Below, in pieces: positions 8,441 to 17,669 of a DNA stretch of 64,000 bases (position 1 is the stretch's first letter; the number at the start of each line of letters is the position of its first letter). The translations under genes were made by a program, and so were the position numbers. The notes below the pieces were generated by a model. That model saw only the letters and a program-made list of their open reading frames with translations. It was not told where the DNA came from and did not search any database. The stretch is from Pseudoteredinibacter isoporae (GTDB lineage Bacteria > Pseudomonadota > Gammaproteobacteria > Pseudomonadales > Cellvibrionaceae). The DNA lies in NCBI RefSeq assembly GCF_011602085.1, contig NZ_JAAONY010000001.1:1178001-1242000 (forward strand), read 5' to 3'.

Positions 8441-8619
8441 GCTGAACCCTCATTTTCAAAAGCCCGGCATTCTATCATGGGAGCGACACAATGGCTTGGC
8501 AGGACGCTATAGACGCTGATATCGGCGGCTTTGACATATAGCTTTTGTGGCGCCTTTTCGGTATGTTGGCAGGTTTTGGCCAGCCGCTTGTTGGCCGCTT
8601 TTGTTGCTACAGGAACACT

Positions 8620-9768
8620 ATGAGCAAGTTTGACGATATTCGCCCCTATAATGATGCTGAAGTTCGCCCCACTCTGGATAAAATCCTTCACGATCCGGAA
8701 CTATTACAAGCGATCGCAGCGTTTCGTTTTCCCCGCTTGAGCGGATTGATCGGGGGCGTACTCCGTCCGGTGATCAAGTGGGCGCTGCAGCGTCGCTTGG
8801 CCAAGGTACAAAACGTCGAGGATTTCCAGGCTGAAGTCAAAGCCTATATGGATAAAATGATCGACAGCACTTCCCGTGGGCTGACCGTTTCCGGTATCGA
8901 GAATCTCGATCCGAATAATGCCTATCTGTTTATCAGCAATCACCGGGACATCGCCATGGACCCGGCCTTTGTTGGCATGGCTTTGTATAACAACGGCTTT
9001 GATACGGTGCGCATTGCCATTGGTGACAACTTGCTGACCAAGCCTTATGTGTCGGATTTGATGCGCTTGAACAAGAGCTTTATTGTCAATCGTTCCGCGA
9101 CCGCGCCCCGTGAAAAGCTTAAGGCGGCCAAGCATCTGTCGAGCTACATTCATCATTCCATCGATGAAGAGAAGGCCAATATCTGGATCGCTCACCGTGA
9201 GGGGCGTGCGAAAGATGGTTTGGATGTAACCAACCCGGCGGTGATCAGCATGATTGCGCTCAGCAAGGGCAAGCAACGCAGTCTGAGTGAATACATCAAC
9301 GAATTGCATATCGTTCCTGTGGCGATCTCCTATGAGCTGGACCCCTGCGATACCATGAAGACCAATGAGCTGTATTGTCAGACTCAAGACGGCGGCTATG
9401 AAAAAGATGAGCATGAAGATATCGCCAGTATTGCCCAGGGTATTGTGGGCGATAAAGGCCGCGTGCACGTTGCCTTTGGTGAAGTTCTGCGTGGTGATTT
9501 TGAAAATACCGACGACGTTGCCGCCGAGATCGATCGCCAGATTCGTCTGGAATACCGCTTGTTCCCCAGCAATTGCTTTGCTTTTGAGAAGCTCAATAAA
9601 AAGTGGCCAATGATCAAAGTTGGCCCCGATTCAATGGATTTCAAAGCCGAAGCTTACAGCGCAGAGCAAGCGGAGTTTGAACAGCGCTTGGCCGAGGTTC
9701 CAGAAGATCAGCGAGAGATTTATCTGGCTATGTACGCCAACCCGGTCAGCAATAAACTATCGAAATAG
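8620..9768 (+). CDS. PlsC-type glycerolipid acyltransferase
   Basis: This 382-residue protein is likely a lysophospholipid or glycerol-phosphate acyltransferase acting at the inner membrane. The catalytic block is LFISNHRDIAMDPAF (H108, D114). Here the His and Asp are separated by five residues, where the classic motif has four (HX4D). This HRDI form is seen in a subset of the superfamily. The second block (IWIAHREGRAKDG) corresponds to the FPEGTR region, and VVPVAISYELDPCD to the last conserved block. The start is ATG at 8620 behind AGGAAC. An upstream in-frame start at 8545 would add 25 residues without a ribosome site. Exact donor and acceptor are unknown. Confidence 0.8.
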   Translation: MSKFDDIRPYNDAEVRPTLDKILHDPELLQAIAAFRFPRLSGLIGGVLRPVIKWALQRRLAKVQNVEDFQAEVKAYMDKMIDSTSRGLTVSGIENLDPNNAYLFISNHRDIAMDPAFVGMALYNNGFDTVRIAIGDNLLTKPYVSDLMRLNKSFIVNRSATAPREKLKAAKHLSSYIHHSIDEEKANIWIAHREGRAKDGLDVTNPAVISMIALSKGKQRSLSEYINELHIVPVAISYELDPCDTMKTNELYCQTQDGGYEKDEHEDIASIAQGIVGDKGRVHVAFGEVLRGDFENTDDVAAEIDRQIRLEYRLFPSNCFAFEKLNKKWPMIKVGPDSMDFKAEAYSAEQAEFEQRLAEVPEDQREIYLAMYANPVSNKLSK

Positions 9769-10072
9769 GGCTTTTATTCTTCTGCTTTCCGAAATTCCCA
9801 GGGTATGCCTGAAGGGGGCGGAGCCTGAAGCAGAAGCCATATTGCGACATGGAGGTCGCCGTCTAAGTGCCCGGATGGATCGAGCGTATTTCAACTCAAG
9901 GGCCTGCCCCTTTGGGAGTGCTCGGGCCTTCACACTGTAGATCCCCGTCAGTGTGCATCGGGGATCCAGCTATTCTCCGCGCCGCAAACCATGTAGAATG
10001 CCCTACCTGATATTTATCCAGTAGTTTTGCTCCACTGTAAGCGAAGCCCACAACCAAACGCCATATTGCTCC
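9769..10072. other. Non-coding, strongly structured stretch before dinG
   Basis: No gene is seen. The region contains a 9-bp inverted repeat (9779-9787 with 9828-9836), a 5-bp hairpin (9844-9848 with 9855-9859) and two interleaved perfect stems at 9931-9966 that would form a pseudoknot. Promoter-like TAGAAT occurs near 9995. It may hold a structured leader or small RNA; I recognise no known family. Confidence 0.45.
9931..9966 (+). promoter_or_regulatory. Candidate H-type pseudoknot in the dinG upstream region
   Basis: CACACTG (9931-9937) pairs with CAGTGTG (9949-9955), and GATCCCCG (9940-9947) pairs with CGGGGATC (9959-9966). The order is a-b-a'-b', which is the pseudoknot topology, with linkers of 2, 1 and 3 nt. 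Both stems are perfect on either strand. Whether it is transcribed is unknown; if not, it is simply two overlapping DNA palindromes. Confidence 0.35.
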
Positions 10073-12202
10073 ATGCTCACAAATGATCTCAAGCGCCAGA
10101 TCCAGGGCGCGTACAGCCAGTTTTTAGAGACCAAAGGTCTGCAGCCACGTTACGGGCAAAAGCTGATGATCGCGGATATCGCCCGCACATTGGGTGGCAT
10201 CGTGCTGGACGATAATGATCAACGCCATGGCGATGGCCATATCTGCGTCGTGGAAGCGGGAACCGGAACCGGTAAAACCGTCGCCTACCTGTTGGCGGCC
10301 TTACCGATTGCCAAGGCGTTGGGGAAAAAGCTCGTAGTCTCCACTGCGACCGTAGCCCTGCAAGAACAGATTGTGAATAAAGATCTGCCCGATGTGCGCA
10401 ACAACAGCGGCTTGCAGTTCAGTTTTGCGCTGGCCAAAGGGCGTGGGCGCTATTTGTGTTTGAGCAAACTCGACAATCTGCTGCAGCAGGTTGATGCGCC
10501 GGTGCCGGTTGATCCCACCCAGGCGCTTTATGAAGAATATGCGAGTGGTGTGGACGAGCAGACCGTTAAAATTTATCAAAATATGGTCGATGCACTCGCC
10601 GCCAACGAATGGGATGGCGATAAGGATGCCTGGGCCGACGGCGTGGAAGACGATGTTTGGCGTCGCGTGACAACTGATCACCGGCAGTGCACTGGTCGAC
10701 GCTGTTCTAATGTGTCCAGCTGCAGCTTTTTAAAAGCCCGGGACAATATTGGTAACGTCGATTGTATTGTGACCAATCACGACCTGGTGTTGGCGGATCT
10801 CGCTTTGGGCGGTGGTGCAATTTTGCCCGCGCCGGAAGATGCCATTTATATTTTCGATGAAGGCCATCATCTGCCTGATAAGGCACTGGGACACTTCGCC
10901 CATCACAGCCGCATGCTGTCGACTTCAAAGTGGTTAGATCAAAGTAATAAACAGCTGGCGGCCATGTTGGGGCATATTTCCGGAGCGGGTAATGTCGACC
11001 GCTTTGCGGAACAATTGCCCGCAGCCATGCTGGATGCCCGGCAGGAACTCGATCGCATCTACCCGGATTTTCAGGCGCTCACCGATACCATCGACGATGA
11101 CGATCGCCAATTGCGCTATCGTTTTGAAGGCGGCGTAATTCCTCCGGAGCAACGCCAGCAGTGTGAAGAAATTTATCGCGCTTTCGATCGTCTGCAGGAT
11201 TTGCTGGGAAAAATTGCACGTGAATTGGAAGAGGCCATGGAGGACAGCTATTGCGAAGTTCCCAAGGTCGATTTGGAAAACTGGTATCCCTTGGTGGGCA
11301 CCTGGCAGGCCAGAGCCGAAGCCAATGCCGCCCTCTGGGAAAGTTTTGCCACACCCGATAAAGAAGGTGTACCACCGACCGCACGCTGGATTACTGTGGT
11401 TGAGATCAGTGGCTATATTGATCTGGAAGTTTGCTCCAGTCCGATTCTGGCCTCCGGTACCCTGGCTTATGGTTTATGGAGTCGCTGCTGCGGTGCGGTT
11501 GTTACGTCGGCCACACTGACGGCCCTACAGAAATTTGATCGCTTTCGTATGCGTGCAGGAACGCCTGTCGACAGCTGTTATAATTCAGTCCCCAGCCCCT
11601 TTGATTATCAAGGCAATGGTTTGTTGGCGATTCCTGAGGAAGCGGCCGATGCCGGGAATGCCATGGCGCATTCCGACAGCATTATTGAATTGCTGCCCAA
11701 GTTATTGAAAGAGGAACTGGGCAGTCTGGTTTTGTTTTCCTCGCGTCGACAAATGCGTGAGGTGTTTGAAGGGTTGCCGATTTCCTGGCAGGGCCGAATC
11801 TTGATGCAGGGCGAAAAGTCCAAGCAGGAAATTATCAGTGCCCATAAAAAAGCCGTCGACCGTGAAATGCAAAGCGTTATTTTTGGTTTGGCCAGTTTTG
11901 CTGAGGGTATCGATTTGCCAGGTTCGTATTGCAGTCATGTGGTGATTGCTAAAATACCCTTTGCGGTGCCCGATGATCCGGTGGAAGCGTCTCTGGCTGA
12001 GTGGGTTGAGGCGCGTGGCGGTAATCCCTTTATGGAAATTACCGTACCGGATGCCTGTGTGCGTTTGATTCAGGCCAGTGGTCGTTTGCTGCGTACCGAG
12101 TCCGACACCGGGCAGGTAACCTTGTTGGATAAACGCCTGTTGAGCCGTCGATACGGCCAGGCCATTCTGAATTCATTACCGCCGTTTGCACGCCGATTTT
12201 AA
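10073..12202 (+). CDS. dinG: ATP-dependent DNA helicase DinG
   Basis: This superfamily 2, XPD-like 5'-3' helicase is involved in resolving R-loops and replication-transcription conflicts. At 709 residues it is close to E. coli DinG. Motifs seen are Walker A EAGTGTGKT (61-69), DEGH box FDEGHH (261-266), an Fe-S cluster domain between them with cysteines near 129, 206, 211 and 217 (RYLCL; CTGRRCSNVSSC), and the late helicase motifs GLASFAEGIDLPG and QASGRLLRTESDTG. ATG at 10073 opens MLTNDLKRQIQGAY. yqcC follows after 23 nt. No clear LexA box is present although dinG is SOS-controlled in E. coli. Confidence 0.95.
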   Translation: MLTNDLKRQIQGAYSQFLETKGLQPRYGQKLMIADIARTLGGIVLDDNDQRHGDGHICVVEAGTGTGKTVAYLLAALPIAKALGKKLVVSTATVALQEQIVNKDLPDVRNNSGLQFSFALAKGRGRYLCLSKLDNLLQQVDAPVPVDPTQALYEEYASGVDEQTVKIYQNMVDALAANEWDGDKDAWADGVEDDVWRRVTTDHRQCTGRRCSNVSSCSFLKARDNIGNVDCIVTNHDLVLADLALGGGAILPAPEDAIYIFDEGHHLPDKALGHFAHHSRMLSTSKWLDQSNKQLAAMLGHISGAGNVDRFAEQLPAAMLDARQELDRIYPDFQALTDTIDDDDRQLRYRFEGGVIPPEQRQQCEEIYRAFDRLQDLLGKIARELEEAMEDSYCEVPKVDLENWYPLVGTWQARAEANAALWESFATPDKEGVPPTARWITVVEISGYIDLEVCSSPILASGTLAYGLWSRCCGAVVTSATLTALQKFDRFRMRAGTPVDSCYNSVPSPFDYQGNGLLAIPEEAADAGNAMAHSDSIIELLPKLLKEELGSLVLFSSRRQMREVFEGLPISWQGRILMQGEKSKQEIISAHKKAVDREMQSVIFGLASFAEGIDLPGSYCSHVVIAKIPFAVPDDPVEASLAEWVEARGGNPFMEITVPDACVRLIQASGRLLRTESDTGQVTLLDKRLLSRRYGQAILNSLPPFARRF

Positions 12203-12225
12203 ATCACCGTTAAGGAGTTGAGCTG

Positions 12226-12582
12226 ATGTCCCGCGACGAAAAGCAAGCAGCCGATATGGCGGCCTTATTGCTTGATTTGGAGGCGGCATTGCGTCAGCTC
12301 GATCTGTGGCAAGTTGAGCCGCCCAGCGATGAGGCGCTCGCCAGCACGCAACCGTTTTGTATTGATACTCTGGACTTTTCCCAGTGGCTGCAATTTATGT
12401 TTATTGCACGCATCCGGTTTATGCTGGATCAACAGGCGCCTTTGCCGGCGGTGAGTGGTATTACCGCCATGGCCGAGGAAGTGTACCGCCAGCAGACACA
12501 TATTCTGGCAGTGTTGTCGCCGGTGTTAAAAGCGATTGATCACTGCCTTGGGAATGGCATGGAGCAGGAGCGCCACTCGTGA
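12226..12582 (+). CDS. yqcC: YqcC family protein
   Basis: The 118-residue helical protein matches YqcC. Conserved segments are LRQLDLWQVEPPSDEALASTQPFCIDTLDFSQWLQFMFIARI and the PLPAVSGITAMAEEVYR block. YqcC is small, cytosolic and of unknown biochemical role. In E. coli it sits beside truC, where it may assist tRNA modification, but no truC is here. The AAGGAG ribosome site is strong. The 3' end overlaps the start of the following MFS gene (GTGA), showing translational coupling. Confidence 0.85.
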   Translation: MSRDEKQAADMAALLLDLEAALRQLDLWQVEPPSDEALASTQPFCIDTLDFSQWLQFMFIARIRFMLDQQAPLPAVSGITAMAEEVYRQQTHILAVLSPVLKAIDHCLGNGMEQERHS

Positions 12583-13757
12583 ATATAGAATACACAGAGC
12601 AAAAAACATTGCAGCAATCGGGGTGGCGTTCTCCATTTGCCTTACTGGCTTTGATGACCGTTGCGATGCCCCTGGCATTTTCGACCTGGTATGCCTTGCT
12701 GAATAACTTTGTGGTGGAGCGTGCCCAGTACACGGGTGCGGATATTGGTCTTTTGCAAAGTGTGCGTGAGATTCCCGGCTTTCTGGCATTCACTGCGGTG
12801 TTTGTATTGTTGGTGCTGCGCGAGCAACGCTTCGCTATATTGGCTTTGCTAACACTGGGTTTGGGGGTGTCTTTAACGGGCTTTTTTCCAAGCAGTATGG
12901 GCCTGTTGTGTACCACGTTTATTATGTCTGTGGGCTTTCACTATTTTGAAACCCTGAAAAAGTCCCTGGCCTTGCAATGGTTGCCGAAAGATCAGGCTCC
13001 GGCATTGTTAGGTAAATTGCTGGGTTTGAGTTCGGCCAGTTCGCTGGTGGTTTATGCCTTCATTGTCTGGCAACCGCTTGGCTATGAATCGACCTATTTG
13101 CTCGGTGGTGGCCTGTGTATTGTGCTGGCGCTTTTTATGTTTCTGGCCTATCCATTGTTTCCGGAACAGGAGCCCCAGCACAAACGCTTGTTTCTGCGCC
13201 GCCGTTACTGGCTGTACTATGCGCTGGTGTTTATGAGTGGTGCCCGCCGGCAGATCTTTATGGTGTTTGCCGGCTTTATGATGGTCGAGAAGTTTCACTA
13301 CGATGTCAGCGATATCGCGACTTTGTATCTGATCAACCACGCCATTAACAGTGTGATTGCCGCTCCGATAGGGCGCTGGATTAATCGCGTGGGCGAACGT
13401 ACAGCGTTGAGCTTTGAATACATCGGTTTGATTCTGGTCTTTGTCAGCTACGCTTTTGTGGACAACGCCGAACTGGCTGCAGGCCTGTATATTATTGATC
13501 ATCTGTTCTTTTCGATGGCGATTGCCATCAACAGTTATTTTCAAAAAATTGCCGACCCGAAGGATATCGCCGCAACCTCGGGTGTGAGTTTTACCATTAA
13601 TCATATTGCGGCGGTGGTTATCCCGGTGAGTTTTGGCTTGCTGTGGATGACATCCAGTGCTGCGGTGTTCCTGTTAGGGGCAGCCATGGCATTGGGTTCT
13701 TTGATATTGGCTCGCAGAATTCCTTCTGCGCCGAGCCCGGGTAATGAAGTGAGATAG
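12579..13757 (+). CDS. MFS transporter
   Basis: The protein has 392 residues and about 12 hydrophobic segments in two halves, a Major Facilitator Superfamily layout. It begins with a short cytoplasmic arm, then LLALMTVAMPLAFSTWYALL. The mid-protein charged loop (FPEQEPQHKRLFLRRRYW) separates the halves. No substrate-specific motif is recognised; it does not look like a sugar or drug/H+ antiporter of the DHA types. The GTG start overlaps the yqcC stop. It forms an operon dinG-yqcC-MFS, followed 23 nt later by a second MFS gene. Confidence 0.8.
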   Translation: MNIEYTEQKTLQQSGWRSPFALLALMTVAMPLAFSTWYALLNNFVVERAQYTGADIGLLQSVREIPGFLAFTAVFVLLVLREQRFAILALLTLGLGVSLTGFFPSSMGLLCTTFIMSVGFHYFETLKKSLALQWLPKDQAPALLGKLLGLSSASSLVVYAFIVWQPLGYESTYLLGGGLCIVLALFMFLAYPLFPEQEPQHKRLFLRRRYWLYYALVFMSGARRQIFMVFAGFMMVEKFHYDVSDIATLYLINHAINSVIAAPIGRWINRVGERTALSFEYIGLILVFVSYAFVDNAELAAGLYIIDHLFFSMAIAINSYFQKIADPKDIAATSGVSFTINHIAAVVIPVSFGLLWMTSSAAVFLLGAAMALGSLILARRIPSAPSPGNEVR

Positions 13758-13780
13758 GGCACAGAGCCCTTGGAGTAAAC

Positions 13781-15001
13781 GTGTTTAATAAACCCCAAAA
13801 GCCTTTGGAGCTGCCAGAGTTTATCGCTCTGATGGCATTGATGACCGCGTTGGTGGCTTTGGCTATCGATGCCATGTTGCCGGCACTCGCACAAATTGGC
13901 GATGAGCTGAAGGTGGATAACCCCAATCATGTGCAGTTGATTATTGCTTATTTGTTTTTGGGCTTGGGCGTCGGGCAAATTGGTTTTGGTCCGCTGTCGG
14001 ACAGTATTGGTCGCAAGCCAACCATTTACATTGGCCTGGGGATTTATCTCTTTGGTTGCTTGTTGTCCATGTTCGCCCAGGATTTTGACACCATGCTGTA
14101 TGGCCGTCTATTGCAGGGCTTTGGTCTGGCAGCGCCTCGTGTGGTCACGATGGCAATTGTCCGCGATTTGTATAAAGGGCGCGAGATGGCCAGGGTAATG
14201 TCGTTTATGATGACGATCTTTATTCTGGTGCCGGCGCTGGCTCCAAGTCTTGGACAGCTTGTATTGTGGATCGCCGACTGGCGCATGATCTTCAGCTCCT
14301 TTGTGATTCTGGGGGTGGTGATCTGGTTTTGGTTGGGGCTGCGTCAACCGGAAACCCTGCCAAAGGAAAGTCGTCGCCGTTTTCATATTGTGGATATCGC
14401 AAAAGGTTTTACCTTTGTGTTTAAACAGCCAACCGCTATTGGTTATACCTTGGCAGCGGGCTTCGTGTCGGGTTCCTTTGTGGCGTTTTTGGCGACGTCT
14501 CAACAGATTTTGGAAATTCAGCTGGGTGGCGGAAAATATTTCCCCTTGCTATTTGCTTGTTTGGCCTTGTGCCTCGGTGTCGCTTCGGTTGTGAACGCTC
14601 GCATTGTGGTGCGTTATGGTATGCGTTTGATCAGTCGTCGGGCGATTGCCTGTGTGATGGGGATGGCCTGTTTGTACTCAATTGGCATATTTGTTTTGGG
14701 TGAGCCGGGCCTGTTGTCCTTTATGCTGTTCCTTGGCATTTTACTGTTTTGTGTCGGCCTGGTGTTCGGCAATATGAGTTCGGTAGCGATGGAGCCGCTG
14801 GGTAAACTGGCCGGAATTGGGGCAGCCGTTGTGGGCTCGGTGTCTACACTGATCTCCTTTGCCCTTGGCGCCTTGATCGGCAGTTATTACGAGGGAAGTG
14901 TCTTACCCTTGGTGATCAGCTTTGCGCTCTGTGCTGCCTTGGCCTTGATAATTGTCACGATTGCCGATAGGCTGGAATCACCTCAGGAAGCTCAGCAATA
15001 G
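13781..15001 (+). CDS. Bcr/CflA-type multidrug efflux MFS transporter
   Basis: This 406-residue, 12-TM protein of the DHA1 Bcr/CflA group is a proton-driven exporter of small drugs in the inner membrane. Evidence: an N-terminal LMTALVALAIDAMLPALAQIGDEL helix, the A-motif region GFGPLSDSIGRKPTIYIGL, and motif C-like RVVTMAIVRDLYKGREMARVMS. It starts with GTG at 13781 behind TTGGAG. It is not closely similar to the preceding MFS protein, so the pair is not a recent tandem duplication. The actual substrate is unknown. Confidence 0.85.
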   Translation: MFNKPQKPLELPEFIALMALMTALVALAIDAMLPALAQIGDELKVDNPNHVQLIIAYLFLGLGVGQIGFGPLSDSIGRKPTIYIGLGIYLFGCLLSMFAQDFDTMLYGRLLQGFGLAAPRVVTMAIVRDLYKGREMARVMSFMMTIFILVPALAPSLGQLVLWIADWRMIFSSFVILGVVIWFWLGLRQPETLPKESRRRFHIVDIAKGFTFVFKQPTAIGYTLAAGFVSGSFVAFLATSQQILEIQLGGGKYFPLLFACLALCLGVASVVNARIVVRYGMRLISRRAIACVMGMACLYSIGIFVLGEPGLLSFMLFLGILLFCVGLVFGNMSSVAMEPLGKLAGIGAAVVGSVSTLISFALGALIGSYYEGSVLPLVISFALCAALALIIVTIADRLESPQEAQQ

Positions 15002-15117
15002 AGCGAGTAGATGTAAACGAGTACATAATTTAGAAAAAAATATTTAAATTTTACCAATCTCTACCGTCTGTCATATTGATCGCTCATGCTGGCTCTGTAT
15101 AAAAAGGAGTATTACGT

Positions 15118-16482
15118 ATGAGTGATAAAATCAAATACGCCAGTGTCCGACCGACACGCAGCATGAACCTGCTTTCCCACCGTGAGATGGAAAGCCTTAT
15201 GGATTCCCACCCCGAAGTGCATCGTTTGTTTCGCGAATGCGCTTTGGCGGTTCTCAATGCCGGCTCGGAAGATGATGATCCGGAACTGTTGCTGAATAGC
15301 TTTAAAGACTTCTCCATTGAACTGTCACCGCAATCACGTGGCGTAAAACTGGAAGTTCGCAATGCACCCGCCAGCGCCTTTGTGGATGGCGTGATGATTC
15401 GCGGTATTCAGGATCAATTGTTCGATGTTTTGCGCGATATTGTGTTTACCCACAATAAACTCAGTGAGCATGGCAACTTCGATCTCAGCAATGCTGAAGG
15501 TATCAGTGATGCAGTGTTTCGTATTTTGCGCAACGCCGGTGTGGTAAAACCCGAACGTATTCCCAATCTGGTGATTTGTTGGGGCGGCCATTCCATTGAT
15601 CGCCTGGAGTATGACTACAGCAAAAAAGTTGGTTATCAAATGGGGCTGCGTGGTCTGGATGTGGGTACCGGTTGTGGTATCGGTGCTATGAAAGGCCCAA
15701 TGAAAGGGGCCGCTGTGGGTCACGCCAAACAGCAAATGCACAACGGACGCTATGTGGGCATTACCGAGCCGGGCATCATTGCGTCTGAATCCCCGAACCC
15801 GATTGTGAATGAACTGGTGATTCTGCCGGATATTGAAAAACGTTTGGAAGCCTTTGTGCGCATGGCCCACTGCATTATCGTTTTTCCAGGTGGTGCCGGC
15901 ACCGCCGAAGAGGTGATGTATCTGTTGGGCATTTTAATGCACCCGGATAATCGTGATATCGAAGTGCCATTGATTTTTGCCGCACCGGAAGAAAAGCCTG
16001 AGTACTTTGCAGACCTTGATCACTTTATTCGCTTTACTCTCGGCGATGACGCGGCCAAGTATTACGAGATCATCACGGGGCAGCCCGAGCAGGTTGCGCG
16101 TTTAAGCAAGCAGGGTGTAGAGCGCGTGAAACGTCAGCGCCGCCGCTCCCATGAATCTTATGTGTATAACTGGCAGTTGGTGATTCCGGAATCCATGCAA
16201 CAGCCATTTATTCCGAGCCATGAAAATATGGCGGCCCTCGCTCTGAATAAAGATGTGCCAGCGCATGAGCTGGTGGCCAATATGCGCAGCGCCTTTTCAG
16301 GTATTGTTGCCGGTAATGTGAAACCGTTTGGTATTGAACAGATTCGCGAGCACGGCCCGTATCAACTGAAAGGGGATGCCGAGATTATGCAGGCGATGGA
16401 TGCCTTACTGAGAGGTTTTGTCAGCGCCGGGCGCATGAAGTTAAAAGGTGAGTACACGCCTTGTTATGAATTGAGCCATTAA
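15118..16482 (+). CDS. ppnN: Nucleotide 5'-monophosphate nucleosidase PpnN (LOG family)
   Basis: PpnN (formerly YgdH) cleaves purine and pyrimidine nucleoside monophosphates to base and ribose 5-phosphate and is stimulated by (p)ppGpp in E. coli. This protein has 454 residues, the same length as the E. coli enzyme. The LOG-family Rossmann core shows VICWGGHSI, GLDVGTGCGIGAMKGPMKGA and the signature FPGGAGTAEEVMYLLG. N- and C-terminal regulatory domains flank it. ATG at 15118 lies behind AAAAAGGAG. It is followed by a strong hairpin at 16509-16550. Confidence 0.93.
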   Translation: MSDKIKYASVRPTRSMNLLSHREMESLMDSHPEVHRLFRECALAVLNAGSEDDDPELLLNSFKDFSIELSPQSRGVKLEVRNAPASAFVDGVMIRGIQDQLFDVLRDIVFTHNKLSEHGNFDLSNAEGISDAVFRILRNAGVVKPERIPNLVICWGGHSIDRLEYDYSKKVGYQMGLRGLDVGTGCGIGAMKGPMKGAAVGHAKQQMHNGRYVGITEPGIIASESPNPIVNELVILPDIEKRLEAFVRMAHCIIVFPGGAGTAEEVMYLLGILMHPDNRDIEVPLIFAAPEEKPEYFADLDHFIRFTLGDDAAKYYEIITGQPEQVARLSKQGVERVKRQRRRSHESYVYNWQLVIPESMQQPFIPSHENMAALALNKDVPAHELVANMRSAFSGIVAGNVKPFGIEQIREHGPYQLKGDAEIMQAMDALLRGFVSAGRMKLKGEYTPCYELSH

Positions 16483-16508
16483 GTTGTTCAATTGAGCGCG
16501 TTTAAAAA

Positions 16509-16550
16509 GGCCCCATCAAACGACAGTATTATCTGCCGTTTGTTGGGGCC
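16509..16550 (-). terminator. Terminator hairpin between convergent ppnN and rsgA
   Basis: An 18-bp stem with two imperfect positions (16509-16526 with 16533-16550) has a 6-nt loop. The run of A at 16504-16508 gives a U-tract only in the minus-strand transcript, so it best serves rsgA. It may also stop ppnN transcription less efficiently. Confidence 0.75.
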
Positions 16551-16625
16551 TGGTTTATGGTCCTGTAAGTTATGGTTCCATAAGTTATGATTCTGGAAGT
16601 TAATAGCGCTAAAAAAGTACGCGCC

Positions 16626-17669
16626 TTATCGCCCTTTTTTAAACTTGTTGGATTCGTTCAAAACAGAGCGATAATAGCGGCTCAATGAGCGGTCCCTGGC
16701 TCTTCTTTCTGCTAAAGAGGCACCATTGTGAGCTTGTTCTCGCATTAGCTTGAGATAGCTTTCCAGGCGACGTGAATCAAGACTTCCGTTTTCGATCGCC
16801 TGCTGTACCGCACAACCCGGTTCCGACTCGTGTTGGCAATCCTTGTAGCGACACTGTTCCGCCAGTGTGCTGATGTCGGAAAAAGTTTCCTGTACGCCGC
16901 TTTCACAATTGGCCAGTTGCAGTTCCCTCATGCCGGGTGTGTCGAGTAAAACACCGCCATTCGGCATTGGGTGTAAAGAACGCGACGTTGTTGTGTGCCG
17001 ACCCTTATCATCGTCGTCCCTGGCGCTTCCGGTTTGTTGTGTGGACTGCCCAAGCAACGTATTCACCAATGTTGATTTGCCAACACCGGATGAGCCAAGA
17101 ATGGCGACGGTGTTTCCGGACTTGCACCAGGGCATTAAGCTTTTTACGCGGCTGAAATCCAGCGCGTTCACGGGCTCTACCACAAGGAATGGATCCAGTG
17201 TCTGGGCCTGCGTTACATACTGCTCCGGGTTTTCGCACAAATCCGATTTTGTTAACACCACTACCGCTTCGGCACCGGCCTCTTTTGTCAGGGCGAGGTA
17301 TCGCTCGATTCGATTTAGCGAAAAATCGCGATTCATCGCGCTCGTAATAAATACCGTGTCGACATTGACAGCAATCAGTTGCTCGGAAAGCTTGCTGCCC
17401 GCTGATTTTCGTGAAAACAGTGAGAGTCGATCCAATGCGCGATAGAACCTTCCATCTTCGTACAACAGAAGCCAATCGCCAACCGCTAAGGTGGGCATTG
17501 CGTTTGTGAGAGTCAGCTTTCGTTGGCCAAGTTCTGTAATGAGTTCGAGGTACGAACGATGTTGAGCGATAACTCGCGCGGCCAAATAGTCAGAGCTTTC
17601 CGCGAGGGTGAGTTGTTGTTGGAAAAAGGGTGACCATCCCCATTGGGACAGTGAGAAACGTGTAGTCAT
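16626..17669 (-). CDS. rsgA: Ribosome small-subunit-dependent GTPase A (RsgA)
   Basis: This circularly permuted GTPase checks late 30S subunit maturation. The 347 residues include an N-terminal OB fold with VGDWLLLY (63-70), then G4 TKSD (140-143), G1 GSSGVGKS (192-199), G3 DTPG (243-246) and a zinc site C273, C278, H280, C286. The order G4-G1-G3 is diagnostic. The N-terminus (LSQWGWSPFFQQQL) is of the longer type often found as a stand-alone copy, not the orn/psd-linked one, so it may be a second paralogue. ATG at 17669 follows AGGGG by 5 nt. The leader upstream carries a short ORF and competing stems, described separately. Confidence 0.93.
   Translation of the reverse strand: MTTRFSLSQWGWSPFFQQQLTLAESSDYLAARVIAQHRSYLELITELGQRKLTLTNAMPTLAVGDWLLLYEDGRFYRALDRLSLFSRKSAGSKLSEQLIAVNVDTVFITSAMNRDFSLNRIERYLALTKEAGAEAVVVLTKSDLCENPEQYVTQAQTLDPFLVVEPVNALDFSRVKSLMPWCKSGNTVAILGSSGVGKSTLVNTLLGQSTQQTGSARDDDDKGRHTTTSRSLHPMPNGGVLLDTPGMRELQLANCESGVQETFSDISTLAEQCRYKDCQHESEPGCAVQQAIENGSLDSRRLESYLKLMREQAHNGASLAERRARDRSLSRYYRSVLNESNKFKKGR

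Noticed and set aside
8704-9468. 254-codon minus-strand frame
   Set aside because: It is the reverse-strand shadow of the acyltransferase gene.
10010-10024. LexA-like CTG...CAG upstream of dinG
   Set aside because: The half-sites are 9 bases apart where 10 are needed, and the flanking bases do not match the consensus.
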